The notes: a model not told the origin generated them from the letters alone. DNA of 5,370 bases from Thioalkalivibrio sp. (GCA_003553165.1 PUOZ01000174.1:1-5370); one strand, 5' to 3'; positions 1-5,370 are shown, counted from the stretch's first letter. Numbers and translations: made by a program.

Positions 1-71
1 ATCGCGGCGAGTACGTCCACGCCATCGCCGACGATCTCTCGGTGCTGCTGGGCGATGCCGGCGCGCACCCG
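1..71 (+). repeat. Inverted copy of an internal argS segment (arm 1), probable chimeric junction
   Basis: Base n of this arm matches the complement of base 608-n, with 65 of 71 positions identical. Mismatches are at 2, 10, 11, 17, 48 and 65, and the longest exact block is 18-47. Read on the plus strand it encodes [20 protein letters not shown], the same peptide as the argS copy apart from one Gly-to-Glu change; the other changed codons are synonymous. The arm therefore behaves like a homologous argS allele in the opposite orientation. About 20 bp around 52-71 fit both the inverted allele and the expected native argS codons (ARVRAGI), which gives a microhomology for the join. An assembly or amplification chimera is the most likely cause. 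Confidence 0.85.
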
Positions 72-1199
72 CGCGACGTAGCCGTGGTGATCGGCGCCCC
101 AGACGTTGATCATCCGGTCGAAGCCGCGTTCGAACTTCTCCCGGTGGTAGGCGATGTCGGAGGCGAAGTAGGTGTACTCGCCGTTCTCGCGCCGCACGAC
201 GCGGTCCTTGTCGTCGCCGTGGTCGGTGGAGCGGAACCACAGGGCGCCGTCCTTTTCGTACAGCGCGCCACGTTCCTGCAGCAGGGTCACGGCCGCGTCG
301 ATGGCCCCGGAGTCGGCCAGGCTGCGCTCGGAGAACCAGCTCTGGTACTGCACGCCGAAGGCCCCCAGATCGTCGCGGATGTCATCCAGGATCGCGTTCA
401 GGCCATGATCGAAGAACTGCCGGTAGAGGCTTGGTCCGAGGAGATCGACGGCGCGGTTCACCAGGGCATCGATATAGGCCTCCTTGTCGCCACCGTCGGG
501 TTCGTCGGGTGGGAGACCGTGCAGCACCTGCTCCGCCGGGTGTGCGCCGGCATCGCCCAACAGCACCGAGAGATCGTCGGCGATGGCGTGCACGTAGCCG
601 CCGCGGTAGCCGTTGGCGGGGAAGGGCAGCACGATGCCGCGCTTCTCCAGGTAGCGTACCCAGACGCTGGCGGCGAGGATGTTCATCTGCCGTCCGGCGT
701 CGTTCACGTAATATTCGCGGGTCACCTCGAAGCCGCAGAAGGCGAGCAGGTCGGCGACGGTGGCGCCATAGGCCGCGCCGCGTCCATGCCCGACGTGCAG
801 GGGGCCGGTCGGATTCGCGGACACGAACTCGACCTGCACAGTCTGGCCGCGCCCGATGTCGGAACGCCCGTAAGCGGGACCGGCGGCAGCAATGGCCTGC
901 AGTACCGCGAAGCGCGCGCTCTCGTCGAGTCGGAAATTGATGAAGCCCGGTCCCGCGATCTCGACCGCGGCGAGGCCGGGAACTGCGGGGAAGGCCGCCT
1001 GCAACCGCTCGGCGATCTCCCTCGGCTTGCGCCGCGCGGGGCGCGCCAGCTGCATGGCCAGGTTGGCCGCGAAGTCGCCGTGTTCGCGCTCGCGGGTGCG
1101 GGTCAGCCGCACCTCCACGCCGTGGTCGGCGGGCACGACGCCATCGCGCACGAGTTGGGAGAGCGCCGACTCCAGCGCCTGCTCGAGGATCTCTTTCAA
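1..1199 (-). CDS. argS: Arginyl-tRNA synthetase, 3' end missing; last ~24 codons in the window are not genuine argS
   Basis: Class I aminoacyl-tRNA synthetase that charges tRNA-Arg with arginine in the cytoplasm, using ATP. About 376 authentic residues are visible. Residues 1-90 form the N-terminal tRNA-recognition (Add-1) domain, with the AGPGFINF segment at about 82-89. The catalytic Rossmann core begins near 122 with [16 protein letters not shown] (124-139), where HVGHG is the class I HIGH motif. YVNDAGRQ (164-171), [18 protein letters not shown] (318-335) and [10 protein letters not shown] (365-374) are further family signatures. The KMSKS loop and the anticodon-binding DALR domain are absent because the sequence stops; the family is about 560-590 residues. 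The start is a TTG at 1197-1199: its product [17 protein letters not shown] resembles family N-termini, and no in-frame ATG or GTG lies just upstream. No clear Shine-Dalgarno is visible. Below about position 72 the frame stays open but reads [12 protein letters not shown], which is antisense argS and not ArgS protein. priA lies upstream, 185 bp away and on the same strand. Confidence 0.95.
   Translation of the reverse strand, partial: MKEILEQALESALSQLVRDGVVPADHGVEVRLTRTREREHGDFAANLAMQLARPARRKPREIAERLQAAFPAVPGLAAVEIAGPGFINFRLDESARFAVLQAIAAAGPAYGRSDIGRGQTVQVEFVSANPTGPLHVGHGRGAAYGATVADLLAFCGFEVTREYYVNDAGRQMNILAASVWVRYLEKRGIVLPFPANGYRGGYVHAIADDLSVLLGDAGAHPAEQVLHGLPPDEPDGGDKEAYIDALVNRAVDLLGPSLYRQFFDHGLNAILDDIRDDLGAFGVQYQSWFSERSLADSGAIDAAVTLLQERGALYEKDGALWFRSTDHGDDKDRVVRRENGEYTYFASDIAYHREKFERGFDRMINVWGADHHGYVARVRAGIAQQHREIVGDGVDVLAA
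537..607 (-). repeat. Inverted copy of an internal argS segment (arm 2, the native location)
   Basis: This is the native argS location of the segment also found inverted at 1-71. It encodes argS residues of about 198-221 ([20 protein letters not shown] and onward) in normal family context, between the [14 protein letters not shown] and [15 protein letters not shown] stretches. The arms are separated by 465 bp of continuous argS coding sequence. Confidence 0.85.
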
Positions 1200-1272
1200 G
1201 GCCGTGATAACCGGTTGCGGAAGAAAGCCCGATATTCTAACCCAACCCGCACACCAGGCGTGATTCGCATCG

Positions 1273-1301
1273 GTAGGAGCGACCTCTGGTCGCGATCGGG
1301 G
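1273..1301 (+). repeat. REP-like palindrome, family A, copy 1
   Basis: A 29-bp unit with a GTAGGAGC head followed by a perfect 6-bp hairpin GCGACC-TCT-GGTCGC and a GATCGGGG tail. It is identical over all 29 bp to the unit at 1350-1378 and inverted relative to the unit at 1311-1333. A GTAG tetranucleotide before a small palindrome is the known format of REP elements mobilised by REP-associated tyrosine transposases (RAYT, IS200/IS605-like) in Pseudomonas, Stenotrophomonas and relatives. No transposase is present in this window. Confidence 0.85.
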
Positions 1302-1310
1302 GCTGGGCCA

Positions 1311-1333
1311 TCGCGGCTGGAAGCCGCTCCTAC
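1311..1333 (-). repeat. REP-like palindrome, family A, inverted variant copy 2
   Basis: On the minus strand this unit has the same GTAGGAGC head but a changed palindrome, GCGGCT-TCC-AGCCGC. Both arms differ from copies 1 and 3 in a compensating way (GACC/GGTC becomes GGCT/AGCC), so the hairpin is kept. With copy 1 it can also form a larger structure through GTAGGAGCG at 1273-1281 and CGCTCCTAC at 1325-1333. Confidence 0.8.
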
Positions 1334-1349
1334 GGGCGGGTGTTGGTGC

Positions 1350-1378
1350 GTAGGAGCGACCTCTGGTCGCGATCGGGG
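1350..1378 (+). repeat. REP-like palindrome, family A, copy 3
   Basis: A 29-bp unit identical to 1273-1301, ending six bases from the priA stop codon (TAA, 1385-1387). The order of the trio is forward, reverse, forward, a BIME-like cluster that fills most of the 185-bp gap between priA and argS. Lying just after priA, it could stabilise the priA mRNA 3' end or dampen read-through into argS. No U-tract follows on the minus strand, so it does not look like a standard intrinsic terminator. Confidence 0.85.
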
Positions 1379-1384
1379 ATGGGC

Positions 1385-3568
1385 TTAGGAGAGGGTGATC
1401 GGATCGACGTCGATGCTGACGCGGAGGCTGCGCGGGGGCGGGTTGCGTTGCCAGTGCCCGCGGGCGTCGGCGAGGGCCTGGTGCAGGGGCTTGCGGCTGG
1501 CCGAGGCCAGCAGGATCTGCTCGCGGTAGCGCCGGTTCACGCGATGCCGGGGTGCCGGTGCGGGACCGAGGACCCGGACATCGCGGGCGTGGCGGCGCAG
1601 TTGTTGCGCGATCTCCTCGGCCTGCCGAGCACTGGCGTCCGGGCTGGGGCCGTCGATGCGGATCAGGGCCAGGAAGCCGAAGGGGGGCATGCCGCCGGCG
1701 CGGCGTTCGTGCAGCAGGGGCTCGACCATGGCCGGATAATCACCGCTGCGCAGGCCCTGCATCAGCGGGTGCTCTGGATGGCCCGTCTGCACCAGCACCG
1801 CACCGGGATCGCCGCCGCGTCCGGCGCGTCCGGCGGCCTGCAGGACCAGTTGCAGCGTCTGCTCCGCCGCGCGCAGATCCACGCTGAACAATCCCTGGTC
1901 GACGTCGATCACCCCGACCAGGCCGACGCGGGGGAAGTCATGGCCCTTGGCCAGCATCTGCGTGCCGACCACGATGCCGGCGTCCATCGCGCGGATCGTC
2001 TCGAGGCACTGCTCGAGTTCGCCCCGGCGGCGGATGCTGTCGCGGTCCAGCCGCACCATCGGGATGTCAGGAAAGTGGCGGGACAGCGCCCGCTCCAGGC
2101 GCTGGGTTCCCAGTCCCTGATGGCTCAGTTCCTGGCCGCACTGCGGGCAGGTCTCCGCCAGCCGCTCGCTGAACCCGCAGAGGTGGCAGACCGAGCGCCG
2201 CGCCGCCGCGTGCACGGTCAGGCGCGCATCGCAGTGCGGGCAGTCGGCCACCCAGCCGCAGTGGTCACAGGCCAGTACGCGCGCAAAGCCCCTGCGGTTG
2301 AGCAGGATGAAGCACTGCCGTCCCTGGTCGAAGGTCTCGCGCATGGCGTCGAGCAACGGGCTGCACAGGCCCTCGTCGGGGCGGTGCACGCGCGTATCCA
2401 GGCAGCGGACCGGCGGGGGTTGCGAGCCATCCGGGCGCGTGCCGAGGCGCAGGTACCGATAGCGGCCCTCGCGGGCCTTCACCAGCGTCTCCAGTGTCGG
2501 TGTGGCGGAACCGAGGACCACCGGGATGGATTCGATGTGACCGCGCATGATCGCGAGGTCGCGGGCGTGATAGCGCAGCCCGTCCTGTTGCTTGTAGGCA
2601 GGGTCGTGTTCCTCGTCGACGATGATCAGCCCGAGCCGTGGCAGCGGTGTGAACAGCGCCGAGCGGGTGCCGAGCAGGAGGCCCCGCTGCCCGAGGCGGG
2701 CGTTTTCCCAGACCCGCAGCCGCTCGCCCGCCGGCAGTCCCGAATGGAGCGCAGCGACCTGTCCGGGGAAGCGTCGGCTGACCCGCTGGACGAGCTGCGG
2801 CGTCAGGGCGATCTCCGGGACCAGGATCAGCACCTGTCGGTCGCGGGCGAGCGCGTGCGCGGCGGCCTCGAGGTAGACCTCGGTCTTGCCGCTGCCGGTG
2901 ACACCGTCCAGCAGGAACACGGCCCGCTGGCCCGCTTCCGCGGTGATGGTGGCGATGGCCTGCTCCTGCTCCGGGGTCAGGGTGACCGCCGGGTGGCCGG
3001 CAGGGGGGGGCTCGGTTGCGGCCTGCACGGACTCGAGCAGGCCGCGCGCGGCCAGGCGTTCGAGTTCGGTCCGGCGCAATCCGAGGCCGGTCAGATCGTT
3101 CAGCGTATCCAGCGGCAGCGCCGTTCCCGCGTCCCGCAGTCCCTCGACGACGGCCTGCTGACGCGGGCCGAGCCGCGAGGGCGCGGCCCCGGTCTGCAGG
3201 CGCCAGAGAAGCTCCGGCGGCCGGGGTCCGGGCAGCGGCCCGCCCGTGCGCAACGCCGGCGGCAGGGCATTCAGAACGACTTCGCCGATGGGATGATGGT
3301 AGTAGCGCGCCGCGAACCGCAGCAGTTCCAGCAGGGCGGGCGGGAGGATCGGTTCGGGGTCGAGGATTCCGTCCAGGGCCCGGATCCGCGCCGGGTCGAT
3401 CGCCGGCGGCTGGTCGACCTCGAGGACGACACCCGTCTGTGCGCTGCCCCCGAAGGTCAGACGGACCCGTTGGCCGACGGCGGGTTGCCCTTGATCGGTG
3501 CAGGCGTAGTCGAACAGCTGGTCCAGCGGACGGTCCACGGCAACGCGGACAAAGGCTTGGGGGTGCAT
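1385..3568 (-). CDS. priA: Primosomal protein N' (replication restart DNA helicase PriA)
   Basis: Superfamily 2, 3'-to-5' DNA helicase that recognises abandoned forks and D-loops and starts primosome assembly leading to DnaB loading. The 727 residues compare with about 732 in E. coli. Residues 1-100 are the 3'-DNA-binding domain ([22 protein letters not shown]). Walker A GVTGSGKT is at 222-229, Walker B DEEH at 318-321, and the GSATPTLE motif at 353-360. LLNRRGFAR (about 422-430) precedes a zinc-binding insertion with all eight cysteines: 434, 437, 443, 446, 461, 464, 474 and 477. [12 protein letters not shown] (535-546) and QAAGRAGR (577-584) are motifs V and VI. The C-terminal domain ends at ITLS. 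The ATG at 3566-3568 gives a family-like N-terminus, but the bases before it (GTAAACTCCCGCC) hold no Shine-Dalgarno. DnaA-box sequences lie 56-90 nt upstream of the start. The gene appears complete and functional. Confidence 0.98.
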   Translation of the reverse strand: MHPQAFVRVAVDRPLDQLFDYACTDQGQPAVGQRVRLTFGGSAQTGVVLEVDQPPAIDPARIRALDGILDPEPILPPALLELLRFAARYYHHPIGEVVLNALPPALRTGGPLPGPRPPELLWRLQTGAAPSRLGPRQQAVVEGLRDAGTALPLDTLNDLTGLGLRRTELERLAARGLLESVQAATEPPPAGHPAVTLTPEQEQAIATITAEAGQRAVFLLDGVTGSGKTEVYLEAAAHALARDRQVLILVPEIALTPQLVQRVSRRFPGQVAALHSGLPAGERLRVWENARLGQRGLLLGTRSALFTPLPRLGLIIVDEEHDPAYKQQDGLRYHARDLAIMRGHIESIPVVLGSATPTLETLVKAREGRYRYLRLGTRPDGSQPPPVRCLDTRVHRPDEGLCSPLLDAMRETFDQGRQCFILLNRRGFARVLACDHCGWVADCPHCDARLTVHAAARRSVCHLCGFSERLAETCPQCGQELSHQGLGTQRLERALSRHFPDIPMVRLDRDSIRRRGELEQCLETIRAMDAGIVVGTQMLAKGHDFPRVGLVGVIDVDQGLFSVDLRAAEQTLQLVLQAAGRAGRGGDPGAVLVQTGHPEHPLMQGLRSGDYPAMVEPLLHERRAGGMPPFGFLALIRIDGPSPDASARQAEEIAQQLRRHARDVRVLGPAPAPRHRVNRRYREQILLASASRKPLHQALADARGHWQRNPPPRSLRVSIDVDPITLS

Positions 3569-3623
3569 GGCGGGAGTTTACGTCATCGGGGGAAGCTCGA
3601 CGGGTGCATCGGTTCGCGTCGGG

Positions 3624-3632
3624 TTATCCACG
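3624..3632 (+). promoter_or_regulatory. DnaA box 1 (TTATCCACG)
   Basis: Matches the TTATCCACA consensus at eight of nine positions; only the last base differs. It faces box 2, forming the perfect inverted repeat TTATCCAC-N7-GTGGATAA (3624-3646). Confidence 0.7.
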
Positions 3633-3637
3633 GATGC

Positions 3638-3646
3638 TGTGGATAA
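3638..3646 (-). promoter_or_regulatory. DnaA box 2, perfect consensus
   Basis: TGTGGATAA on the plus strand is TTATCCACA on the minus strand, an exact match to the strong DnaA-box consensus. It is separated from box 1 by 5 bp and from box 3 by 3 bp. Confidence 0.8.
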
Positions 3647-3649
3647 CTC

Positions 3650-3658
3650 TGTGGATAG
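3650..3658 (-). promoter_or_regulatory. DnaA box 3 (CTATCCACA on the minus strand)
   Basis: Eight of nine consensus positions match. It has the same orientation as box 2 and starts 12 bp from it, about one helical turn, so DnaA molecules bound to both would lie on the same face of the DNA. Confidence 0.65.
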
Positions 3659-3710
3659 CGCCGGGGAATTGCCCTGAGATCATTGTCCCGCAAGGACTTG
3701 TGTCGAACTG

Positions 3711-3751
3711 GTCAAAAAACGTTCAATTTTATTTATATATTTAAAAACAAA
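3711..3751. other. AT-rich island, candidate DNA-unwinding element
   Basis: Only 6 of 41 bases are G or C, including the run ATTTATATATTTAAAAA (3731-3747), in a region whose genes are strongly GC-rich. It begins 53 bp from DnaA box 3. This is what a duplex-unwinding element beside DnaA boxes looks like. AT-rich promoter DNA for priA is the main alternative. I do not see repeats of the E. coli 13-mer. Confidence 0.5.
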
Positions 3752-3828
3752 GGCGTAAGCACGTTTCGTGCGAACGATTCGAAGCAATGAAGGCTAACTG
3801 AAACCTTTTTGACGTTTTGCACGCCTCT

Positions 3829-3837
3829 TGTGCATAA
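3829..3837 (-). promoter_or_regulatory. DnaA box 4 (TTATGCACA on the minus strand)
   Basis: Fits the relaxed consensus TTATNCACA and differs from the strong box at one base. It lies on the far side of the AT-rich island from boxes 1-3, in the same orientation as boxes 2 and 3. A single 9-mer with this fit can occur by chance, so the support comes mainly from its position. Confidence 0.45.
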
Positions 3838-3918
3838 CCGCCGTGAAAAAAGCGCCCAGCGGCTTGACAGGCGAAGAAATATCGGTCGGCACCCATCGGG
3901 TCCGAGGTGGTTATTTTT

Positions 3919-3950
3919 TGTAGGTCGGGTTAGCGAAGCGTAACCCGACG
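3919..3950 (+). repeat. GTAGGTCGGG palindrome, family B, left copy
   Basis: Has a TGTAG head and then the 9-bp stem GTCGGGTTA (3924-3932) with TAACCCGAC (3941-3949), closed by GC-GAA-GC plus one extra G. Its inverted partner is at 3996-4031. This resembles REP-type intergenic palindromes seen in many proteobacterial genomes and shares the GTAGG head with the family A units near argS. Confidence 0.85.
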
Positions 3951-3995
3951 TGCCGGGAACGACGCTGCTTTGCGGTCATGGGTGGGTGCCAGACC

Positions 3996-4031
3996 CGTCG
4001 GGTTACGCCCTTTGGGCTAACCCGACCTACA
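3996..4031 (-). repeat. GTAGGTCGGG palindrome, family B, right copy (inverted)
   Basis: On the minus strand it shares the first 16 bases and the closing GCGTAACCCGACG with the left copy. Its apex is GCCC-AAA-GGGC rather than GC-GAA-GC, so the stem tip is two base pairs longer. Both copies keep the single unpaired G next to the stem. The two copies face each other across 45 bp and could also pair with one another over the whole unit. Confidence 0.85.
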
Positions 4032-4058
4032 GTTTGTGGCGGGTCATCATCAGGGGTG

Positions 4059-4147
4059 GCGCAGGGCCATGACAGTGAGCGGAGCGATGGCCCACTCGCC
4101 GTTGGGGCCGCGACCGGGTTCCCGTCGCCCGGACCGCGGCCCTGCGC
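4059..4147. repeat. Nested, mutually exclusive inverted repeats just after pntB
   Basis: The outer repeat is a perfect 10-bp GCGCAGGGCC (4059-4068) with GGCCCTGCGC (4138-4147). Inside, GGGCCAT (4064-4070) pairs with ATGGCCC (4087-4093), and GGGCCGCG (4105-4112) with CGCGGCCC (4135-4142); the latter is extended by CCGGG (4114-4118) with CCCGG (4128-4132). The inner hairpins use the same bases as the outer stem, so they cannot form together. The block begins 12 bases after the pntB stop and would lie in the pntB 3' UTR. No U-tract follows, so a Rho-independent terminator is not supported; mRNA 3'-end protection or another REP-like family are alternatives. Confidence 0.6.
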
Positions 4148-4159
4148 AACTCCGAAGAA

Positions 4160-5370
4160 TCAGCCGATCTCCTTGATCGCGTGGATCAGCTCGGAGGCGG
4201 CCTTCTGGCCGTCGCCGTAGAGCATGCGGGTGTTGTCGGCGTAGAACAGGTGGTTCTCGATCCCCGAGAAGCCGGCGCCGCGGCCGCGCTTGATCACGAT
4301 CACGTTCTTCGCCTGGTCGGCGTTCAGGATCGGCATGCCGTAGATCGGGCTGTCGGGGTCGGTGCGCGCGACCGGGTTCACCACGTCGTTGGCGCCAATG
4401 ACGATGGCGACGTCGGCGGTCTTGAACTCGTTGTTGATCTCATCGAGGTCGTAGATGATGTCGTAGGGCACGCCGGCTTCGGCGAGCAGCACGTTCATGT
4501 GCCCGGGCATACGCCCTGCCACCGGGTGGATCGCGAACTTCACCGCGACGTCACGACCGATCAGCAGTTGCGTCAGCTCCCAGATCTTGTGCTGCGCCTG
4601 GGCGACGGCCATGCCGTAGCCGGGGACGATGATCACCTTGTTGGCGAAGGCCATCATGATGCCGGCGTCCGAGGCCTCGATCGGTTTCAGGCTGCCGCCG
4701 ACGGCCTCCGCCTCCGCGCCGCTGCTGCCGCCGAACTGCTTGAACAGCACGTTGCTGATCTTGCGGTTCATGGCCTTGGCCATCAGCTGGGTGAGCAGGG
4801 TGCCGGCCGCACCGACCACGATACCGGCGATCATCAGCGCCGGGTTGTCGAGCACCAGGCCCTTGAAGCCGACCGCGAGGCCGGTCAGGGCGTTGTACAG
4901 CGAGATGACCACCGGCATGTCGGCGCCGCCGATGGGCAGGGTCATCAGTATCCCGAAGGCCAGGGCGAGCACGAAGAACAGCAGCAGCACGAAGTTGTTC
5001 ACGTCGCCGCCGCTCAGCGCCAGGGACAGCCCGAGGAGGACGGTGACCACGAACAGGCCGAGGTTCACCCATTGCTGGGCCGGGAAATGCATGGTCTTGT
5101 CCATCAGCCCCTGCAGCTTGGCGAAGGCGACCATCGAACCGGAGAAGGCCACCGAGCCGATCAGGGAGCCGAGCACGGCGATGGCGAGGATCACGTTGGA
5201 GGCCGTCTCGGGGTCGGCCTGCAGCAGGTAGATGGCGCCGATACCCGCCGCGGCACCGCCGCCCATGCCGTTGTAGAGCGCGATCATCTGCGGCATGTCG
5301 GTCATCGCGACCTTGCGGCCGCTCCACCAGGCCAGGCCGCCACCGATGGCGATGCCGAGGATGATCAGCA
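4160..5370 (-). CDS. pntB: NAD(P) transhydrogenase beta subunit, 5' end cut by the window
   Basis: Inner-membrane subunit of the proton-translocating transhydrogenase, which uses the proton motive force to reduce NADP+ with NADH and so supplies NADPH. 402 residues are visible; about 55-60 N-terminal ones are missing compared with E. coli (462). The frame runs unbroken to the window edge, so the ATG at 5303-5305 (MTDMP) is internal and aligns with E. coli EMTEMP. The first half is domain II, with several hydrophobic helices (about 28-50, 59-83, 103-119, 125-144, 152-172, 177-192, counted from the first full codon). IGGADMPVVISLYN keeps the Asp and Asn seen in E. coli. A Gly/Ala/Glu linker leads to the NADP-binding domain III: GYGMAVAQAQ (250-259), HPVAGRMPGHMNVLLAEA, GANDVVNP (325-332), KR (360-361) and GDGQK (385-389). 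pntA should lie upstream, beyond 5370. The stop is TGA at 4160-4162. Confidence 0.97.
   Translation of the reverse strand, partial: LIILGIAIGGGLAWWSGRKVAMTDMPQMIALYNGMGGGAAAGIGAIYLLQADPETASNVILAIAVLGSLIGSVAFSGSMVAFAKLQGLMDKTMHFPAQQWVNLGLFVVTVLLGLSLALSGGDVNNFVLLLFFVLALAFGILMTLPIGGADMPVVISLYNALTGLAVGFKGLVLDNPALMIAGIVVGAAGTLLTQLMAKAMNRKISNVLFKQFGGSSGAEAEAVGGSLKPIEASDAGIMMAFANKVIIVPGYGMAVAQAQHKIWELTQLLIGRDVAVKFAIHPVAGRMPGHMNVLLAEAGVPYDIIYDLDEINNEFKTADVAIVIGANDVVNPVARTDPDSPIYGMPILNADQAKNVIVIKRGRGAGFSGIENHLFYADNTRMLYGDGQKAASELIHAIKEIG

Larger units (their letters stand above)
3624..3837. other. oriC: Candidate replication origin (oriC-like) or DnaA-titration/reactivation site
   Basis: The interval combines four sequences fitting the DnaA-box consensus TTATNCACA with at most one mismatch. 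Three are packed within 35 bp at one end. An island of about 15% GC lies about 50 bp away, in otherwise GC-rich DNA. Clustered DnaA boxes beside an easily melted island are the defining layout of bacterial oriC. Against this, dnaA, dnaN, rpmH and gidA/mnmG, the usual gammaproteobacterial origin neighbours, are not in the window, and four boxes is fewer than many origins carry. A datA- or DARS-like DnaA-control site, or DnaA control of priA, would also fit. The symbol is tentative. Confidence 0.45.
3569..4159. other. pntB-priA intergenic region, 591 bp, no gene but rich in structure
   Basis: I find no convincing coding sequence here; the short plus-strand frames crossing it have no family-like features. 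From pntB towards priA it holds nested inverted repeats (4059-4147), an inverted pair of GTAGGTCGGG palindromes (3919-4031), a stretch of moderate composition containing one DnaA-box sequence (3829-3837), a small hairpin GCACG-TTT-CGTGC (3759-3771), an AT-rich island (3711-3751) and a three-box DnaA cluster (3624-3658). It should hold both the 3' end of the pntB transcript and the priA promoter. I could identify neither a U-tract terminator nor a convincing -35/-10 pair on the minus strand. Confidence 0.85.

Noticed and set aside
1234..1239. TAGAAT on the minus strand, about 35 nt upstream of the argS start, as a -10 box
   Set aside because: The position is plausible for an argS promoter, but no recognisable -35 element lies at the right spacing, so the support is too weak for a feature.
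42..1388. 448-residue open frame on the plus strand
   Set aside because: It lies antisense to argS and runs into the REP units. The low-complexity Gly/Ala/Val/Arg-rich translation has no family features and results from GC-rich codon bias on the opposite strand.
1340..3646. 768-residue open frame on the plus strand
   Set aside because: It spans the exact antisense of priA, whose motifs are unmistakable on the minus strand. Long antisense frames are common in GC-rich genes.
3864..3869. TTGACA resembling a -35 box on the plus strand
   Set aside because: No -10 sequence is found at 16-18 bp spacing and no plus-strand gene follows.
3919..3950. Hairpin next to a T-rich run (TTATTTTTT, 3911-3919) as an intrinsic terminator
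   Set aside because: The T run is on the plus strand, before the hairpin. For the minus-strand pntB transcript the RNA after the hairpin is A-rich, not U-rich, so it does not fit the terminator format.
3978..4220. 80-residue plus-strand frame in the pntB-priA gap
   Set aside because: It is built from the family B palindrome and the inverted-repeat block and then overlaps the pntB 3' end; there is no Shine-Dalgarno or protein-like pattern.
4551..5327. 258-residue minus-strand frame and 200-residue plus-strand frame over pntB
   Set aside because: Both are shadows of pntB in other frames; the Arg/Pro-rich translation has no membrane segments or known motifs.

Overview
The window looks like chromosomal DNA from a GC-rich gammaproteobacterium, possibly Chromatiales/Ectothiorhodospiraceae-like. 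This rests on the protein sequence types (an ArgS with the [16 protein letters not shown] signature, a standard eight-cysteine PriA and a PntB), on strong G/C bias at third codon positions, and on REP-like palindromes with a GTAG head in the gaps. The genus assignment is inference.

All three genes are on the minus strand, so transcription runs from high to low coordinates. pntB (4160-5370, 5' end cut by the window) encodes the beta subunit of the proton-translocating NAD(P) transhydrogenase. priA (1385-3568, complete) encodes the primosomal helicase that restarts stalled replication forks. argS (1-1199, 3' end missing) encodes arginyl-tRNA synthetase. They are housekeeping genes with unrelated roles; priA next to argS is an arrangement I recall from pseudomonads. 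I see no phage, transposase, CRISPR or defence gene.

The non-coding parts are the more interesting. The priA-argS gap (1200-1384) holds three REP-like palindromes in alternating orientation. The pntB-priA gap (3569-4159, 591 bp) has three layers. Next to the pntB stop is a dense block of nested, mutually exclusive inverted repeats (4059-4147). Next comes an inverted pair of a second palindrome family (3919-3950 and 3996-4031). Next to priA is a cluster of three DnaA-box sequences (3624-3658) beside a very AT-rich island (3711-3751), with a fourth box at 3829-3837. DnaA boxes plus an unwinding-type AT island is the layout of a bacterial chromosomal origin (oriC) or of a DnaA-titration/reactivation site. 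It is the best candidate here for a notable functional element.

The first 71 bases are not normal argS sequence. They are an inverted, about 92% identical copy of argS bases 537-607, and four of the five differing codons are synonymous. This looks like a chimeric or fold-back junction involving an argS allele from a close relative, so the argS reading frame should not be trusted below about position 72.
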